64,000 nt of DNA from Artemisia argyi (lineage: Eukaryota; Streptophyta; Magnoliopsida; Asterales; Asteraceae): the NCBI GenBank assembly GCA_030686995.1, contig CM060685.1, positions 131,217,823 through 131,281,822 of the forward strand. The letters are read 5' to 3'. The notes beneath the pieces were generated by a model. The model did not search any database. It saw nothing but the letters and a program-made list of their open reading frames with translations, and was not told the origin of the DNA. How positions within the stretch are numbered: the stretch's first letter is position 1; every line of letters starts with the position of its first letter. Positions 32,274-43,990 of this stretch are shown here, one piece after another. A program made the position numbers and the translations under genes.

Positions 32274-33072
32274 TCATTTATGGGGAGCACGATTTAGAGG
32301 ATTGGCTTTTGCCACAAAGAAAGCCGAATTGAAGCATTTAGACCGCCATCTGTCTTGACCTGCCCAAAGGTATTCACAGTATTACTATATACTTTTCTTA
32401 AACAAATAAAACAACTAACCAAAAATTAATATGTTGTATCTTTAGGTAGAGCATTCCATCTGTATGATAATGATTGTTTCACTTCGAGCACCACTGGTAT
32501 CAATCCGCCGAGTTAGCATATACCCCGAGCTTCAGGTAGCGCATTCCATTAATGATTCTTTCTTAAAGGATGAAACGAATTGAACCCTAATTTCAAGAAA
32601 ACATAACAGTTAATTAAAACCCCCAAAATCAACGAGATTAAAAACCCCAAAAAAGGAACAAAATCAAAAGATAAATCTTACCAATAAAACTCAAACCTTG
32701 GTGGCATGTGTTTGGTTTCTCCCAGATCCGGTATTTTTGTGAGGTGTATTTAATCATCTTTATGTATGATCTTTGATGATAAAAAAAATAATAATTAGAT
32801 TCAAGACTAGTGTTTTTTCCTGGTGTTGTAGGTTTGTAAACCGGAAATATATGGAATAGTTGATTAAAGGTGTGTGGTTTTTTGTGGATTAACTGATTTG
32901 GGGGATAATTGGTTTTGTTGTGGGGGGGGGGGGGGGGGGGAATCAATTTGGGGATTATGATTGCGGTTTATTTTGTTCGGTTTTCAAATGGATGTATGGA
33001 GGGATAATTTGATTTTTGGAGAAAACTTAGAGCGGAACAACTGAAAATGTGAGAGGGAAATCTAATTTAATT
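32274..33072. other. CACTA interior with possible further exon fragments
   Basis: On the minus strand a CAG acceptor near 32365 is followed by VKTDGGLNASIRLSLWQKP, which looks coding but is not recognised. Another coding-like piece lies near 32450-32545. A run of about 19 G (32922-32940) follows, then sequence without ORF up to the foldback element. Confidence 0.35.
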
Positions 33073-35833
33073 TATACTAGACGAGTACCCATGTATAGCA
33101 ACGAGATTTTTTATAGCGGTAGATAGTTTATTGATAAAAAAAAAATCATAGGTTATAAACGAAAATTAATAAAAGTTTGAAGATTTGGGAATTAAACATA
33201 ATGTTTTGAAACCCAGTTAAACTCGGGTGGTTCAACCGGTTGAACCATTCCGGGTGAAAAATGTGTCGATTTAAACCTGGTCGACTTGCTAGGTTGGGTC
33301 GAAAACGGGTCAAATTAAACTGGGTCAACCCGCCGGGTTTGAAGAGTCCCGGGTCAACCCGGTTTGTGTTTATTTGGTTGTATTTAATTTGATAGATCTA
33401 TTTTTAATTGGTTGTACAATGTGAATAAATCATTGTACTTTTAAGTAATGGATAATGTTTTAAAACCCGGTTCGACCCGGGTGGTTCAACCGGTTGAACC
33501 GTTCCGGTCGAAAAATGGGTCGATTTAAACTGGGTCAACTTGCTAGGTTGGGTCGGAAATGGGTCAAATTAAACTGGGTCAACCCGCCGGGTTTGAAGCG
33601 TCCCGGGTCAACCCGTTTTGTATTTTAATTGGTTGTATTTAATTTGGTAGATTTGTTTTTAATTGGTTGTACAATGTGAATAAATCATTGTACTTTTAAG
33701 TAATTTGGTAGATCTGTTTGTTTAAGATGAGAGGGCCCACAACTATGGTAATGAATGATAGAAATCCTCCATACTCTATATACCTCAAAAGAGTAAGGTA
33801 TGAATCTTTCATACCGAGGGGCCCACCACTACTATCAAAATCATTCATATTGTGTTTGATGGCAACATACCAAACGCACCCTTAATAAATCTTTGTTTAT
33901 ATTAGAAGCGGAAATGAGCCGAGCCGATCTTGAAAAACTCAGGATCATATTAATGAGCCGAGCTTAAACGAGCATGCGAGCTCAAGCCTAAGTTGCAGCT
34001 CATCTATCAATCGGGCTCGAGCCTGAGTTTTACATAAAAAACTTGATTTGGGTCACGAGCCTAAATGACACTATGATATTTTACATATTAAACATGTATA
34101 AAATGTTATGCATTTGTATTATAGGTGAACTTTTTAACAAGTTCGATAAAAAGCTTATTAACGAGCTCAAAATAGATATATTACGAGCCAAGCTCGAGCT
34201 AAACTCTAATTTTTTCTTAATGGCATAAATGAGCCGAGCTCAAGCCAACTAGTGTTAGTTCGAGCTAATTCTTATCGAGCTTTGAGCTCAAGCTCAAGCC
34301 TATATATATCAAATGAACTCGAAATGTTTAATGAGTTGAGCTTAACCTTATATAAGTTCGACACGACTTATTGTTGAGTTTTCAATTCTTAGGTTATATT
34401 AGAATTTTAATTTGTATTTAGTTTTGCTAAATTCAAAATTTTAAAAGTGGCTTATAGTGTCATGTTATCGACCAATACATGCCTGGTGATCGACAATGGG
34501 TAACACACTATTGGGTAATGGGTCATTGCATTATGCTTTACCAAAGCATATTTTTTCATTACCTTTCCCATTCTTCACCCCCTATAATTAACCCCCTACC
34601 AATTAGCATTAGGGGTGTTTAAATCATGGTTGTCAGGATCCCGATCCTGATCTTAGGATCTTACGATTTTACGATACTACAAAGCAAAAATGATCCGGAT
34701 CTTACATAGGATCTTTGAAAGCTTAAGATCTTATAGGATCTCGATCTTGACCATAGGATCTTAAGAAAATAATATTACAAAACTATGATATATAATAATT
34801 TTGTGTTTATGATATATAATAATTTGTAAATTTGTATAATATTACAAAACTTTTAAGAAAATGACATTATAGTAGGATCTTAAGATCCCGATCCAATCTT
34901 ACGATCACGATCTTGCAAAGACGAAAACGAACCTGGGTAGGATCCCGATCTTGAAAACCTTGGTTCAAATAACCCGAGAAACCGACAAACCAAGCATTTG
35001 GTTTCGGTTTTTACTTTTAGATATCCGTGGTTAACCGAACCGAGTCGTATATTTACTACATATAAAGGAAAAATGGTCAAAGTGGAAAAATAGAAAAGTG
35101 AAAAGTCAAGTAATGTGAAATGTTGAAAAATCTTATTAAAGAAAATTATGAAATATAATTAATACTCTTATTAAAACACCTCATTACTTAAAAGTACAAT
35201 GATTTATTCACATTTTACAACCAATTAAAAACGTATATACCAAATTAAATACAACCAATTAAAACAATTAATACAAATCACAAACCGGGTTAACCCGGGA
35301 CGCTTCAAACCCGACGGGTTGAACCGGTTTAATTTGACCCGTTTTCGACCCAACCTAGCAAGTTGACCCGGTTTAAATCGATCAATTTTTCGACCGGAAC
35401 AACCGGCTGAACCACCCGTGTCGAACCGGGTTTCAAAACATTATGTTTAATTCTCAAATCTTCAAACTTTTATTATTTTTCGTTTATAACCCATAAACTT
35501 TTTTTATCACTAAAACTATATGTCACTATAAAATCCCGTTGCTATGTACGGGTTGACCCTGGACACTTCAAATTCGTCGGGTTGACCCGGATTAATTAAA
35601 CCCGTTTTTGACCCAATCCATCGGGGTTACCCGGTTTAAATTGACCCATTTTTTTACCAGAACGGTTCTACCGGTTCAACCACCCGGGTCGACCCGGTTT
35701 CAAAACATTATGTTTAATCCCCAAATCCTCAAACGTTTATTATTTTTCGTTTATAACCCATAAACTTTTTTATCACTAAAACTATCTGCCGCTATAAAAT
35801 CCCATTTCTATGTACGGGTATTCATCTAGTATA
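33073..35833. mobile_element. Long inverted-repeat (foldback-like) element
   Basis: The left end TATACTAGACGAGTACCCATG and the inverted right end TATACTAGATGAATACCCGTA match. The inverted similarity extends about 650 bp inward on each side (33073-33720 against 35170-35833). Each arm holds two direct copies of a GGGTCAACCCGG-rich block (about 33205-33365 and 33470-33625; 35280-35430 and 35560-35710). The centre holds a GAGCCGAGCTCGAGC-rich patch (33905-34400) and a GGATC-rich inverted repeat (about 34628-34965) that look like further small insertions. No ORF is present. I found no convincing target duplication. Superfamily is unknown. Confidence 0.65.
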
Positions 35834-35874
35834 ATATAAATAAATTACCCCTACCAAGAGTATCAAAAACACTT

Positions 35875-36100
35875 CACTCGGATCTAGGGTTTTGATCCTC
35901 TCTTTCTTATCAAACACACTTCAAACACTTCAACATAATCCTCTCTTTCTCTCTCACACTCACAGTTGCAACTCACTCGGATCTAGGGTTTTCATCCTCT
36001 CTTTCTTATCAAACACACTTCGAACACTTCAACATAATCCTCTCTTTCTCTCTCACACTCACAGTTGCAACTCACTCAGATCTAGGGTTTTGATCCCAAA
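35875..36100 (+). repeat. Tandem 99-bp repeat resembling a gene leader
   Basis: CACTCGGATCTAGGGTTTT recurs at 35875, 35974 and 36073 (last copy CACTCAGATC), giving two full units and a partial third. CTAGGGTTTT and the C/T-rich runs are typical of plant 5' leaders, so this may be a duplicated captured leader. Confidence 0.7.
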
Positions 36101-37418
36101 TCTCAAAAAGCTGATAAGATCACAAATTAATTAATATAATCCAAATACCCCCTTAGAGCTATTTATTCTTAGGCTTAGGTTGATTATCTGTTATAAGAAT
36201 TGTGTTGCATTTGTATTGATAGAATAAGGAAGAACATGCTGTATTGTTTTTGCGAATAATTATAGCAAAAGAGATATTAAGGTTTACTTGGATTAGCTTA
36301 TTTTATCTTAGGCTTAGGTTGACTATCTGGTATAAGAATTATGTTGCATTTTTATTTAGAGAATAAGGAAGAAAAGTAACGGATGTCTGTGCGAATAGTT
36401 AGGCTAAAATATCCAAGTATCAAAGATGGAAGAAGTATCATCGATGGATGCAAAGACACCACTTTCAAGTACGAACATAAACTTGTTCTGGTGTTTCATC
36501 CATCGATGATTCATCTTTGCTCTTTGCCAAAATACAGAAACAATTATCAAGTATAATTTGTAGGTTCGATGCTTGAATTTAGCGTCTTCGTCTTCCAGCA
36601 TGTTGGTAGGTTAGAGATTCAAGGCGGAATAATATGTTGTTGTTGGCTAGGGTAGAAAGGATGGTAGTTCATTGCATTGTTAATAAAAATTTTATATGAT
36701 TTCATTCATGCACAGTTAGCTCTCTAATGTTGTAGAATCTACATAATTAATATGTATGTTCGTCACATCTAAGGGAGCAATATAAATGATAGTAAGAATC
36801 TGTTTTCTAATAACTTAAAGCTCAATGATTAGGGCGCTCTATATAGTGTTGTAGATGGTTCCATTGCTTAATTTGGAAAACGTCTACTACCGTTTGTGTG
36901 GTTATTAGACGGTACTGCAACGTTAGATAGATCTGGTCTGATCATTGAGACTTCTTCAATGTAATAATGATATAGTGTGTACTGTTCATGACATGCCACA
37001 CTCCATTATCGCATTCAAGATGAGTGATGTTACTTAGACTCTATTCTTTACTCAACATTTGTAGATTGTTTGTATTACTTTGAGTCTGGAATTTCAACAT
37101 ACCTTTCCATTCTAACTTCCCATGCTGTTTCTTTTGTTTTTTCAACAATCTAGCAATGCGGCTGGTGAAGTCCTTTGCTCAAAGAGAGTTGAAATGACAA
37201 AAGGAGCAGTAGTGGGAAGTTAGAAGGGTTACGTATGTTGGTTTATTGCACTCCATTCTTTTTTATGATCTAAAACCAACCATCCACTAGGTAATGTGGC
37301 CATTGGAGTTCCAAGAACAAAGGTTGTTTGAAACACACCCTGAATTGCAACCTTATCTTTTATTTCATTTACACTATATTTTTTTATAAATTTCAATATA
37401 TTTTTTATTTTTTTGCAG
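36101..37418. other. CACTA interior, no gene recognised
   Basis: An approximately 138-bp spaced duplication is visible (CTTAGGCTTAGGTTGA at about 36170 and 36310, with GGTATAAGAATT and GAATAAGGAAGAA). Otherwise A+T-rich sequence without a supported ORF. It could be intron or leader of the coding-like exon that follows. Confidence 0.3.
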
Positions 37419-37716
37419 AAATCATTAAAATTGACAGCAGTGGCTCAAGTTCATTTCACATATCAAGCAGTTCTGAAGGTCCTCCAAATACATGGGCAGA
37501 CTACTTTCCAAAGGGATATTCTGGATCAGGCACAAAAAGGAAGATGCTAGGAAGGTTAAAACTCCAAAAAAGACTGCCAAAGAGCTTTTTGATGAGAGGG
37601 TTCGGGTGCTAGGCCTGCCCAATGCTAAGACTTGTGAAGACAAGGCTATAAAACCATGGGAACCAAAAATGCCCAAAGTTTGTTCAAAAGGGAAAGGTAA
37701 AAAGAAAATGTATTAG
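37419..37716 (+). pseudogene. Coding-like exon of unknown gene
   Basis: After a TTTTTTGCAG acceptor (to 37418) the plus strand reads Ser-rich SGSSSFHISSSSEGPPNTWA and DYFPKGYSGSG. After a frame change near 37530 it continues KEDARKVKTPKKTAKELFDE to VCSKGKGKKKMY and a stop at 37714-37716. The second half is Lys-rich and ends like a real C-terminus, followed by an A+T-rich 3' region. I do not recognise the protein. The frame change suggests a captured, decayed exon. Confidence 0.45.
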
Positions 37717-37921
37717 TTGAGTTAAGAAGTAATTTGAATAAACCTTGTAATCCTTTTGTACTACTTTATTTGACTTTATGAATAAACATGTTGTAGTCCT
37801 TTTAGATTAGTAAAATTTTAGAATGTGTACCTTTTGTTACCAGTATTTTGTAATTTTTCATTTCAAGTTTTAATGGAATATGTTTAATTTTAATTCCCGT
37901 ACTTTGTCATTGCTAAATTTT

Positions 37922-38315
37922 CTCATTAATTGTTACAATATTTTGATTGTTGTATTCATTAACAAGAACTTGGGATATATTTTGTATCATGTTAATCAAA
38001 AGTTATCAAAATCAAAAGTTTATGCTGCTAAGAAAACGTTACTGCAGGTGGGTTTGTACTGCTAGATATGAGAGTGCAGGGGTGGATTGGTAAAATTTAC
38101 ACTTAATTGTTACAATATTTTGATTGTTTTGTTCATTAACAAGAACTTGGGATATATTTTGTATTATGTTAGTCAAAAGTTTCTGCTCTGTTCAAAAATA
38201 AATAAATAAATAAATAATAAAAAGTTTCTGCTCCTAAGAAAACGTTACTGCAGGTGGGTTTGTACTGCTAGATATGAGAGTGCAGGGGTGGATTGGTAAC
38301 ATTTACACTTATGGG
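37922..38315 (+). repeat. Tandem duplication of about 180-200 bp
   Basis: AATTGTTACAATATTTTGAT... through GTACTGCTAGATATGAGAGTGCAGGGGTGGATTGG occurs twice (about 37927-38095 and 38104-38300). The second copy has an added (AAAT)n-rich stretch near 38194-38222. Confidence 0.75.
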
Positions 38316-38599
38316 TTTAAATCCCCAATTAACTAGTTATAAGGCCGTATAAGCCACTTTCGTACAATAATGTCAACCTACAAAGTTTACCACATAACAT
38401 TTTCTACAGATAAACCCATATGGTTCATCCTACATTAGCTAATTACATACCATTGTCTAGTGACAAACCCATTTGATTTATCATACATCAGATACTTACA
38501 AAAAAGTTTATCCAACTTACAAAAACTTTCAAACATTGTTTCACCCATCAACAAACATAAAACCAACAACAACCATCAAACCATCAACACACATCAAAC

Positions 38600-40359
38600 C
38601 TTAAGACTCTTTGGGACCATTTTGTGTCATCTGTTAAAAAGAAGCGGACCCTTGCAGCTGCACCAAAGCCGGCTTCCTGTCTCAACTCCCTGAAACCAGA
38701 GCATGAAACAATAAACACCTTCCTCATCACCTTCCCTCGACCAGGTACCACCAATGTTCTCACACGTACTTGGAACACTTTCTGTATCATTTGGTGCTTC
38801 ACAAAGTGACAGAGTACCCATACAAGTTGTACTTGTGCACAATTTTTGATGGTATAGTCTGTTACAAAATGTACAAAGTTACAACTGCTATAGATTGATA
38901 GTTGTTTAGTTTGTAATCTCATTGAAATTGTAGCATAATTACAATTTGACAAATTATCAAAGTTTTCAAGACACTTACTAGTCGTCCATTTCTCCAGAAG
39001 CATGTAGTCAGTGGTCGGTAGAATGCCCTATCTTCTTGGTCGTGGACAGTGTGAAACGACCATCTGCACATCTAGTTCATCCGTCTGGCTTCAAAATCTG
39101 AATTTAATAATACAAAATGAGTAACTTATAGATAATCCAAAATGTTACAAAGATATCATATACTTGATGTAGTTAAAGCTAATAAAGGAAAAAATACCAT
39201 AGTCATGTGGTTGGTGACACAAGGCATTCACAGCAATATTCGTGTTGTATGTCTCCACAGTTGTGATGGCCCCTTCATCAGGTTCAAACAACATCACATT
39301 AAATTCCTGGCCCGGGTAAACCTGGGTAAAAACCATCCACTGACCAGCCTTCAAATTCAAGTCTCGAGCGAGTGTCACCCAACCACCGCCATAGAAGAAG
39401 GAGTGGACGTATCGACCATAGAGATGATCACTGGCCACCCTAACATTATAGTCAGCTGTGTTAGTGGAAACCACGACCGAATCAGTCGGGGTTGGACCAT
39501 CCATATATCTCAGAAAGTCTTCCTCCAACGACTGCATAAGTAGAGATGTGTCTGTCACAGGCACTAAACATCTCCAAAATGGGGCACTCTCGGGTTCATA
39601 ATTGTGAAACTCCAACCCATCCTCACCATAGCAAGTTACATAAAACACATCCTCACCCTCTTCAACAAAATGTATGTACTCAACTGCAGAACATGAGATG
39701 TTGTGAATGACAAAATCATTCCACCATGCTCCCTCAACAACACACTTAAATTGTGAGACTCTCCTTACACGAACATTCCATCTAACCCCCCCCCCCCCCC
39801 CCCACACAGTTAACTAAGAAAATAAAACCATTGCCAGTATAGGAACCTCCTAGAACATAATCATTATGCAGTTCCTGTATATAAAAATAAAGTATACAAA
39901 TGAAAACACAACTAAAAACTTAATCCATTCATATATCTTGCATCAAGTACTATATAACACGGACAAAAAAAATTGAAGTCAAAGTTGAAGAAAAAAGACT
40001 TGAAAAAGTCATAGTGGACACTTAATGTGTGACTTTTTAGGTCTTCATTTGGCAAATTTGACCTTATATATTTTTATTTGTGTTATATAATAGTTGATAA
40101 AAATTATACCAATGGAAAATACATTCAAAACTTAATCCATTCATATATTTTGCATCAAGTAATATATAACACAAATAAAAATATTTAAGATCAAAGTTGA
40201 AAACTAAATACTTCAAAAGACAACAGTGGACTATAATTATGGGGAGTAATTAAACTAGTTTCTTAGAGAAATAACAGCTTGTCAATAATGGTGTTAACTT
40301 ACAAACTCATCCAATACATCAGGATTGTCCATAGCGCAAATAAATTGATTACCAAACAT
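38600..40359 (-). pseudogene. B3-domain-like gene inside the CACTA element
   Basis: Proposed exon 1 is 40359-40303: ATG then 19 codons (MFGNQFICAMDNPDVLDEF) ending at a perfect GTAAGT donor. Exon 2 is 39874-39198, after a CAG acceptor, reading ELHNDYVLGGSYTGNGFIFL and then, past a run of about 18 G (39787-39804) that upsets the frame, WNDFVIHNISCSAVEYIHF. It ends before GTATTT. Its last third (LYGRYVHSFFYGGGWVTLAR, LNLKAGQWMVF) has the look of a B3 DNA-binding fold. A further exon at about 39050-38600 ends RVRFFLTDDTKWSQRVLRFD but shows stops at its start. If real it would encode a DNA-binding protein. The B3 assignment is by pattern only. Confidence 0.45.
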
Positions 40360-41019
40360 GGTTACTGCATTAACGATTAAGGTTATAAAACAATGCAAAA
40401 TACCATTTGAATGAAGTAGAAATCAGTAAATGTGGTTACCTGGTACGTGTTTTTTTTGAAGAATCACGACTGCTAAGCACCGACTGTATTGTTTGAGATA
40501 TTAGGTTGAAAGAAGATAGAGCGTTTATGTGAGTGTGATTTTGTTGTGTTAAACACGACTTAGTTTTGTTATTTGCAAAAAATATCCTCGTCGATTTTCG
40601 TGAAAGGGAGGTAGCTGAAGTGTGTTAATGTGTTATAGCGGGAACAGTGAAATGACGAAAATACCCTGACGTGCAACGCACGTGAGGGCACTAACGGGCT
40701 AGCAGCATTAAGTTCTGCCTAGCAGCGTTAAGTTCCAAGTTACTAGCATTAGCAGCATTAAGTTCGGAGTTACTAGCATTCACCCAAATTCCAATCCAAA
40801 CAACTTTTTCTTTGCTTTTCCTGCAAAATGTTAGTCTAGAAACAAAGAAAATACAAGCCATAACATATGCACAATGATCCCAACAACTAAATATACGTAA
40901 CTATTCTAAGTATAACTAGGAGCATTGTAATGGGGCAAATGAAGAGTCGTGACTAATAGTCTGAAATCAATTCATGTAGTGAATATCAAATTAGACTCAA
41001 ACTAGATAGAGTACGTATA
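40360..41019. other. Upstream region of the B3-like gene
   Basis: No ORF was found. A TAGCAGCATTAAGTTC-type word is repeated at about 40700-40770. The region may contain the promoter of the B3-like gene, but no clear TATA position can be fixed. Confidence 0.3.
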
Positions 41020-41941
41020 CATAAGTTATCAGAAATGTGTGACCATATGTATCGAATTGTGACTACATTTAAATAATGTGTGACAAAATATGACACTATG
41101 ATTTAGCCACTTAAATAAATACTTCATGTGACCATATATATAGCATCTTTAATTTAGTCACACAAAAACTCAATGTGACTAATATCAAGGTTAATGATAA
41201 CTGACTTCACATTTTGCTATAAATAATAGTCACATGAATATTTCACAATGTGACTATTTTGAATGTATTGGTCACATATAATACCCATTAGGATTTGGCA
41301 AACAAACATACACTAAACTTTAGACACGCATATTAACTTACGTGACCATATGTATCGAATTTTAGTTACACTTAATCATGTTTCTATGGTTTAGTGTGAC
41401 CATATATGACATTTGGTCACACTCTTCAAGTGTGTGACATATATTTGTCACACTTAAACGCATTTCATGACTAACGCTTCAAACTTACTTTTCCGTTGTC
41501 ACACATTTCAAACGCTATGTGGCTAAATATTCAGCAAAGAATAGCAGTCACGTTTAAATATTGTGTGACAAACTTGACTATATAATTTAGCCACATACAC
41601 AATTACCTCATGTGACCATATATCTATTTTGGTCACACTTTTCAATTGTGTGACATATATTTGTCACATATGTATATCTATAGTGTGACTATTGTTTCGA
41701 GCTGATTTGTATCTGTCACACGTCCCGAATTAAAAGTGACTAAATAATCCAAAAAAAAAATCCAGTTACCTCTAGTCACATAAATATTCAAATGTGTGAC
41801 AATAGAATTCCGAAATGGTCACACGAGTCGGATCAAGTGTGGCTGTTTATTTTATTCTGGTACATTTAGTCACGTATAAATGTTACAGTGTGACATTTCA
41901 AAATCGACCATCCGTGACCAATAGAACTTTTTGTACCAGTG
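41020..41941. repeat. Right subterminal repeat array of the CACTA element
   Basis: Many TGTGAC/GTCACA words at short spacing, in both orientations, run up to the terminal CACTGGTA read on the minus strand. There is no ORF. It mirrors the left array but lacks the regular 180-bp units. Confidence 0.85.
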
Positions 41942-41944
41942 GAA

Positions 41945-42500
41945 TTATGGACGTAAAACGAATGTTTTTCAAATAATACCGAAAACCTAACAACGCCTGG
42001 CCCGCTTTATGGCACTCTAACACGCTGCAAACGTGCCAGGGACTATCCCTAAATCAGTCTCAATATGTGGACCTCCTTTTTCTCTTTCTGTGGCCTTTTG
42101 AATCAACTAAATCGAAGTTCGGATGAAGAAATTATGATCAAAGTACTAAAGCAACTTCTAAAACTTAATTTCTTCTTTTGGGCTTAGTTGTTGATTGTTT
42201 TTATGTGTTCTTAAAGATCTAAGACTTAGATTATGATATGTTCAAGTTATGAGAGTTGTAAGCACATAAATATATTTACTAAACACATAGCATGCAAGTT
42301 TAATCTCACTTTATGTTAATCCCCTTTAATTTTCTAAGTTCTCCTAAATGTCAAGTTATGACAAAAAAAATAAGCTACCTAGAAACAAGTTCACATAGCA
42401 TTTTTTGACAACTAACATATAAAGCACTTAAAGATTCATAAGCATAGAGGAAAACTTAGCTCGATTTTTATGGATGATTATTGTTTCATGACCACGAGAT
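41945..42500. other. Unassigned sequence beside the CACTA insertion
   Basis: It contains a GC-rich patch (GCCTGGCCCGCTTTATGGCA and inverted-looking AACGTGCCAGGG, 41995-42050) unlike its A+T-rich surroundings. No integrase motif is recognisable, though the flanking minus-strand copia remnant predicts one here. Confidence 0.3.
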
Positions 42501-43990
42501 AAAGATCCACCATGGATGCTTAGACTACTGATGACCTTTCCTCAAACGTTATTATGTACACCATCATGCCCCTTGTAAGAAGTAAATAATCTTCTACCAT
42601 GATCATGTTCTTGGAGCAAAAGCTTTCAACAATCGAATAGGTCGGTTCAAGCTTATACCTAACAAGCATATAACTCAAAACTTGGTCCCCAATATTTGTT
42701 GGGTCCATTGTGGTTAGTATAAACATTCCCAAGTTGAACATCCTTGGGTCTTGAAGTACTAAGTGTTTCAAGACCATACCTTGAGAAGAACATATACCAA
42801 TGATTATTTTAAAATTACTTTGGTGTTGAAAACTTGGTCTAATGTTTTGGTAAATGTTCGGTCTAAAATATCTTTGGTTTGGGTAGGAGTTGTCTCTCAT
42901 TTGAGACAAGTTATATGACTAATGATGTGAAGACCTCCAGTTGTTGTTTGAACTTTTTCTCTTTTGAAATGAAGGTCGTTTGTGTAGATTAGGTTTGTTT
43001 TGAAATGGACGTATTTGCCTGTATGAAGTTGTAGGTCTCTAGTTAGGTGTTGGTAGAAGTGGTCTTTGTTGACTCGAGTTTTAGTGTAACCAAGTCCATT
43101 ACTTGAATCCGGTTTGTAAAATTTTTTTGTGGTTTTATGTTTTGCAATGGCTGCTTGAGTACCACGAGTGTTTGAAAGATGAGTTTGAGGAATTACGGAT
43201 TTTGACTTTACGTGTTTACTTTCATTTACAAACATGATTGGTTTGCTTTGACTCGTTGGAGTAGTTTTATGAGTTTTTGAAAATCTAAGAGCTTCCTTAT
43301 CTTAGGAGAATTTTTGTTGACTCAACATATTATCTAAAATGACACTACTTTTTTGAATTTTGAAAAGCTTAGAGCTTCATTTTGAAAGTTAGACAAGTTT
43401 CTTTTCAAAGAGTTAACCTCGTGTGTAAGTTTTTCACAACTTAAGCAAGATTCAACCACCTCTTTAGTTTTTACAACTTTTGTTACCTCAATTTCAAGTT
43501 TATGCTCCTTTGCTCTATTAGCAACTTTTATTGCCTCTTTGGTTTCTTGTTGCAAAATACGCTTTTCTCTAAGTAAAGCTTTAATTTCTTACATACAACC
43601 TGTATTTATTTCTATGAGGTCAAAATTATTGTTTTGTAAATCATTATATTTAAAGCTTTATTTGAGTGAGAATGGTTTACATATACCTCTTGAGATCGAA
43701 ATGCCATGAGACATGATTCATTCCTTTCTTCATGATCACCTTCATCACTATCGTTCCATGTTACTTCACAAAACGTCTTCGAATCTTTCTCGTAGGAGTA
43801 TCCATAACCACTTGTGTTACCCCCAACGACATAAGGTTTTCTTGAGCCATGGATCTAATACTCAACTTTTCCAAAAATTTATTTTAGGGTTTCAAGTTTT
43901 TGAAAACGAAGTTTTCACTTTAAAACGCTTTCACGAGAAGGTTTTAACGCTAGAAAACTTGAGTTTCCTGCTCTAATACTAAGTCTAGAA
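42501..43990 (-). pseudogene. Decayed copia remnant: gag/coiled-coil part and primer site
   Basis: Minus-strand frames at 43555-43334 read CLSCEKLTHEVNSLKRNLSN followed by NEALSFSKFKK, a coiled-coil block typical of one plant copia gag-pol type. 43235-42897 and 42909-42520 are further stop-bounded coding-like pieces. TTAGTATTAGAGCAGG at about 43971-43986 (minus) resembles a decayed TGGTATCAGAGC primer site. The 5' LTR would then lie to the right, from about 43987. It may be the upstream half of the remnant at 17047-18983, separated by the CACTA insertion. Confidence 0.6.

Larger units (their letters stand above)
18987..41941. mobile_element. Giant non-autonomous CACTA (En/Spm) transposon, 22.96 kb
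   Basis: The left terminus is CACTGGTATAAAAAGTTGTA (18987 on). The right terminus read on the minus strand from 41941 is CACTGGTACAAAAAGTTCTA, and both continue ATTGGTCA. A 3-bp target duplication GAA flanks it (18984-18986 and 41942-41944). Dense TGTGAC/GTCACA subterminal repeats fill both ends (18990-20200 and about 41020-41930), as is typical for transposase binding in CACTA elements. No transposase-like ORF was recognised. The interior holds exons of host genes, a B3-like gene, a foldback element and a 10.7-kb copia insertion. Without the copia it would be about 12.3 kb. Confidence 0.9.

Noticed and set aside
33073..35833. Target duplication for the foldback element
   Set aside because: Flanks are A+T-rich and several imperfect matches are possible. 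None is exact enough to claim.
43713..43976. Plus-strand 87-codon ORF
   Set aside because: Antisense to the leader of the minus-strand copia remnant, with no family resemblance.
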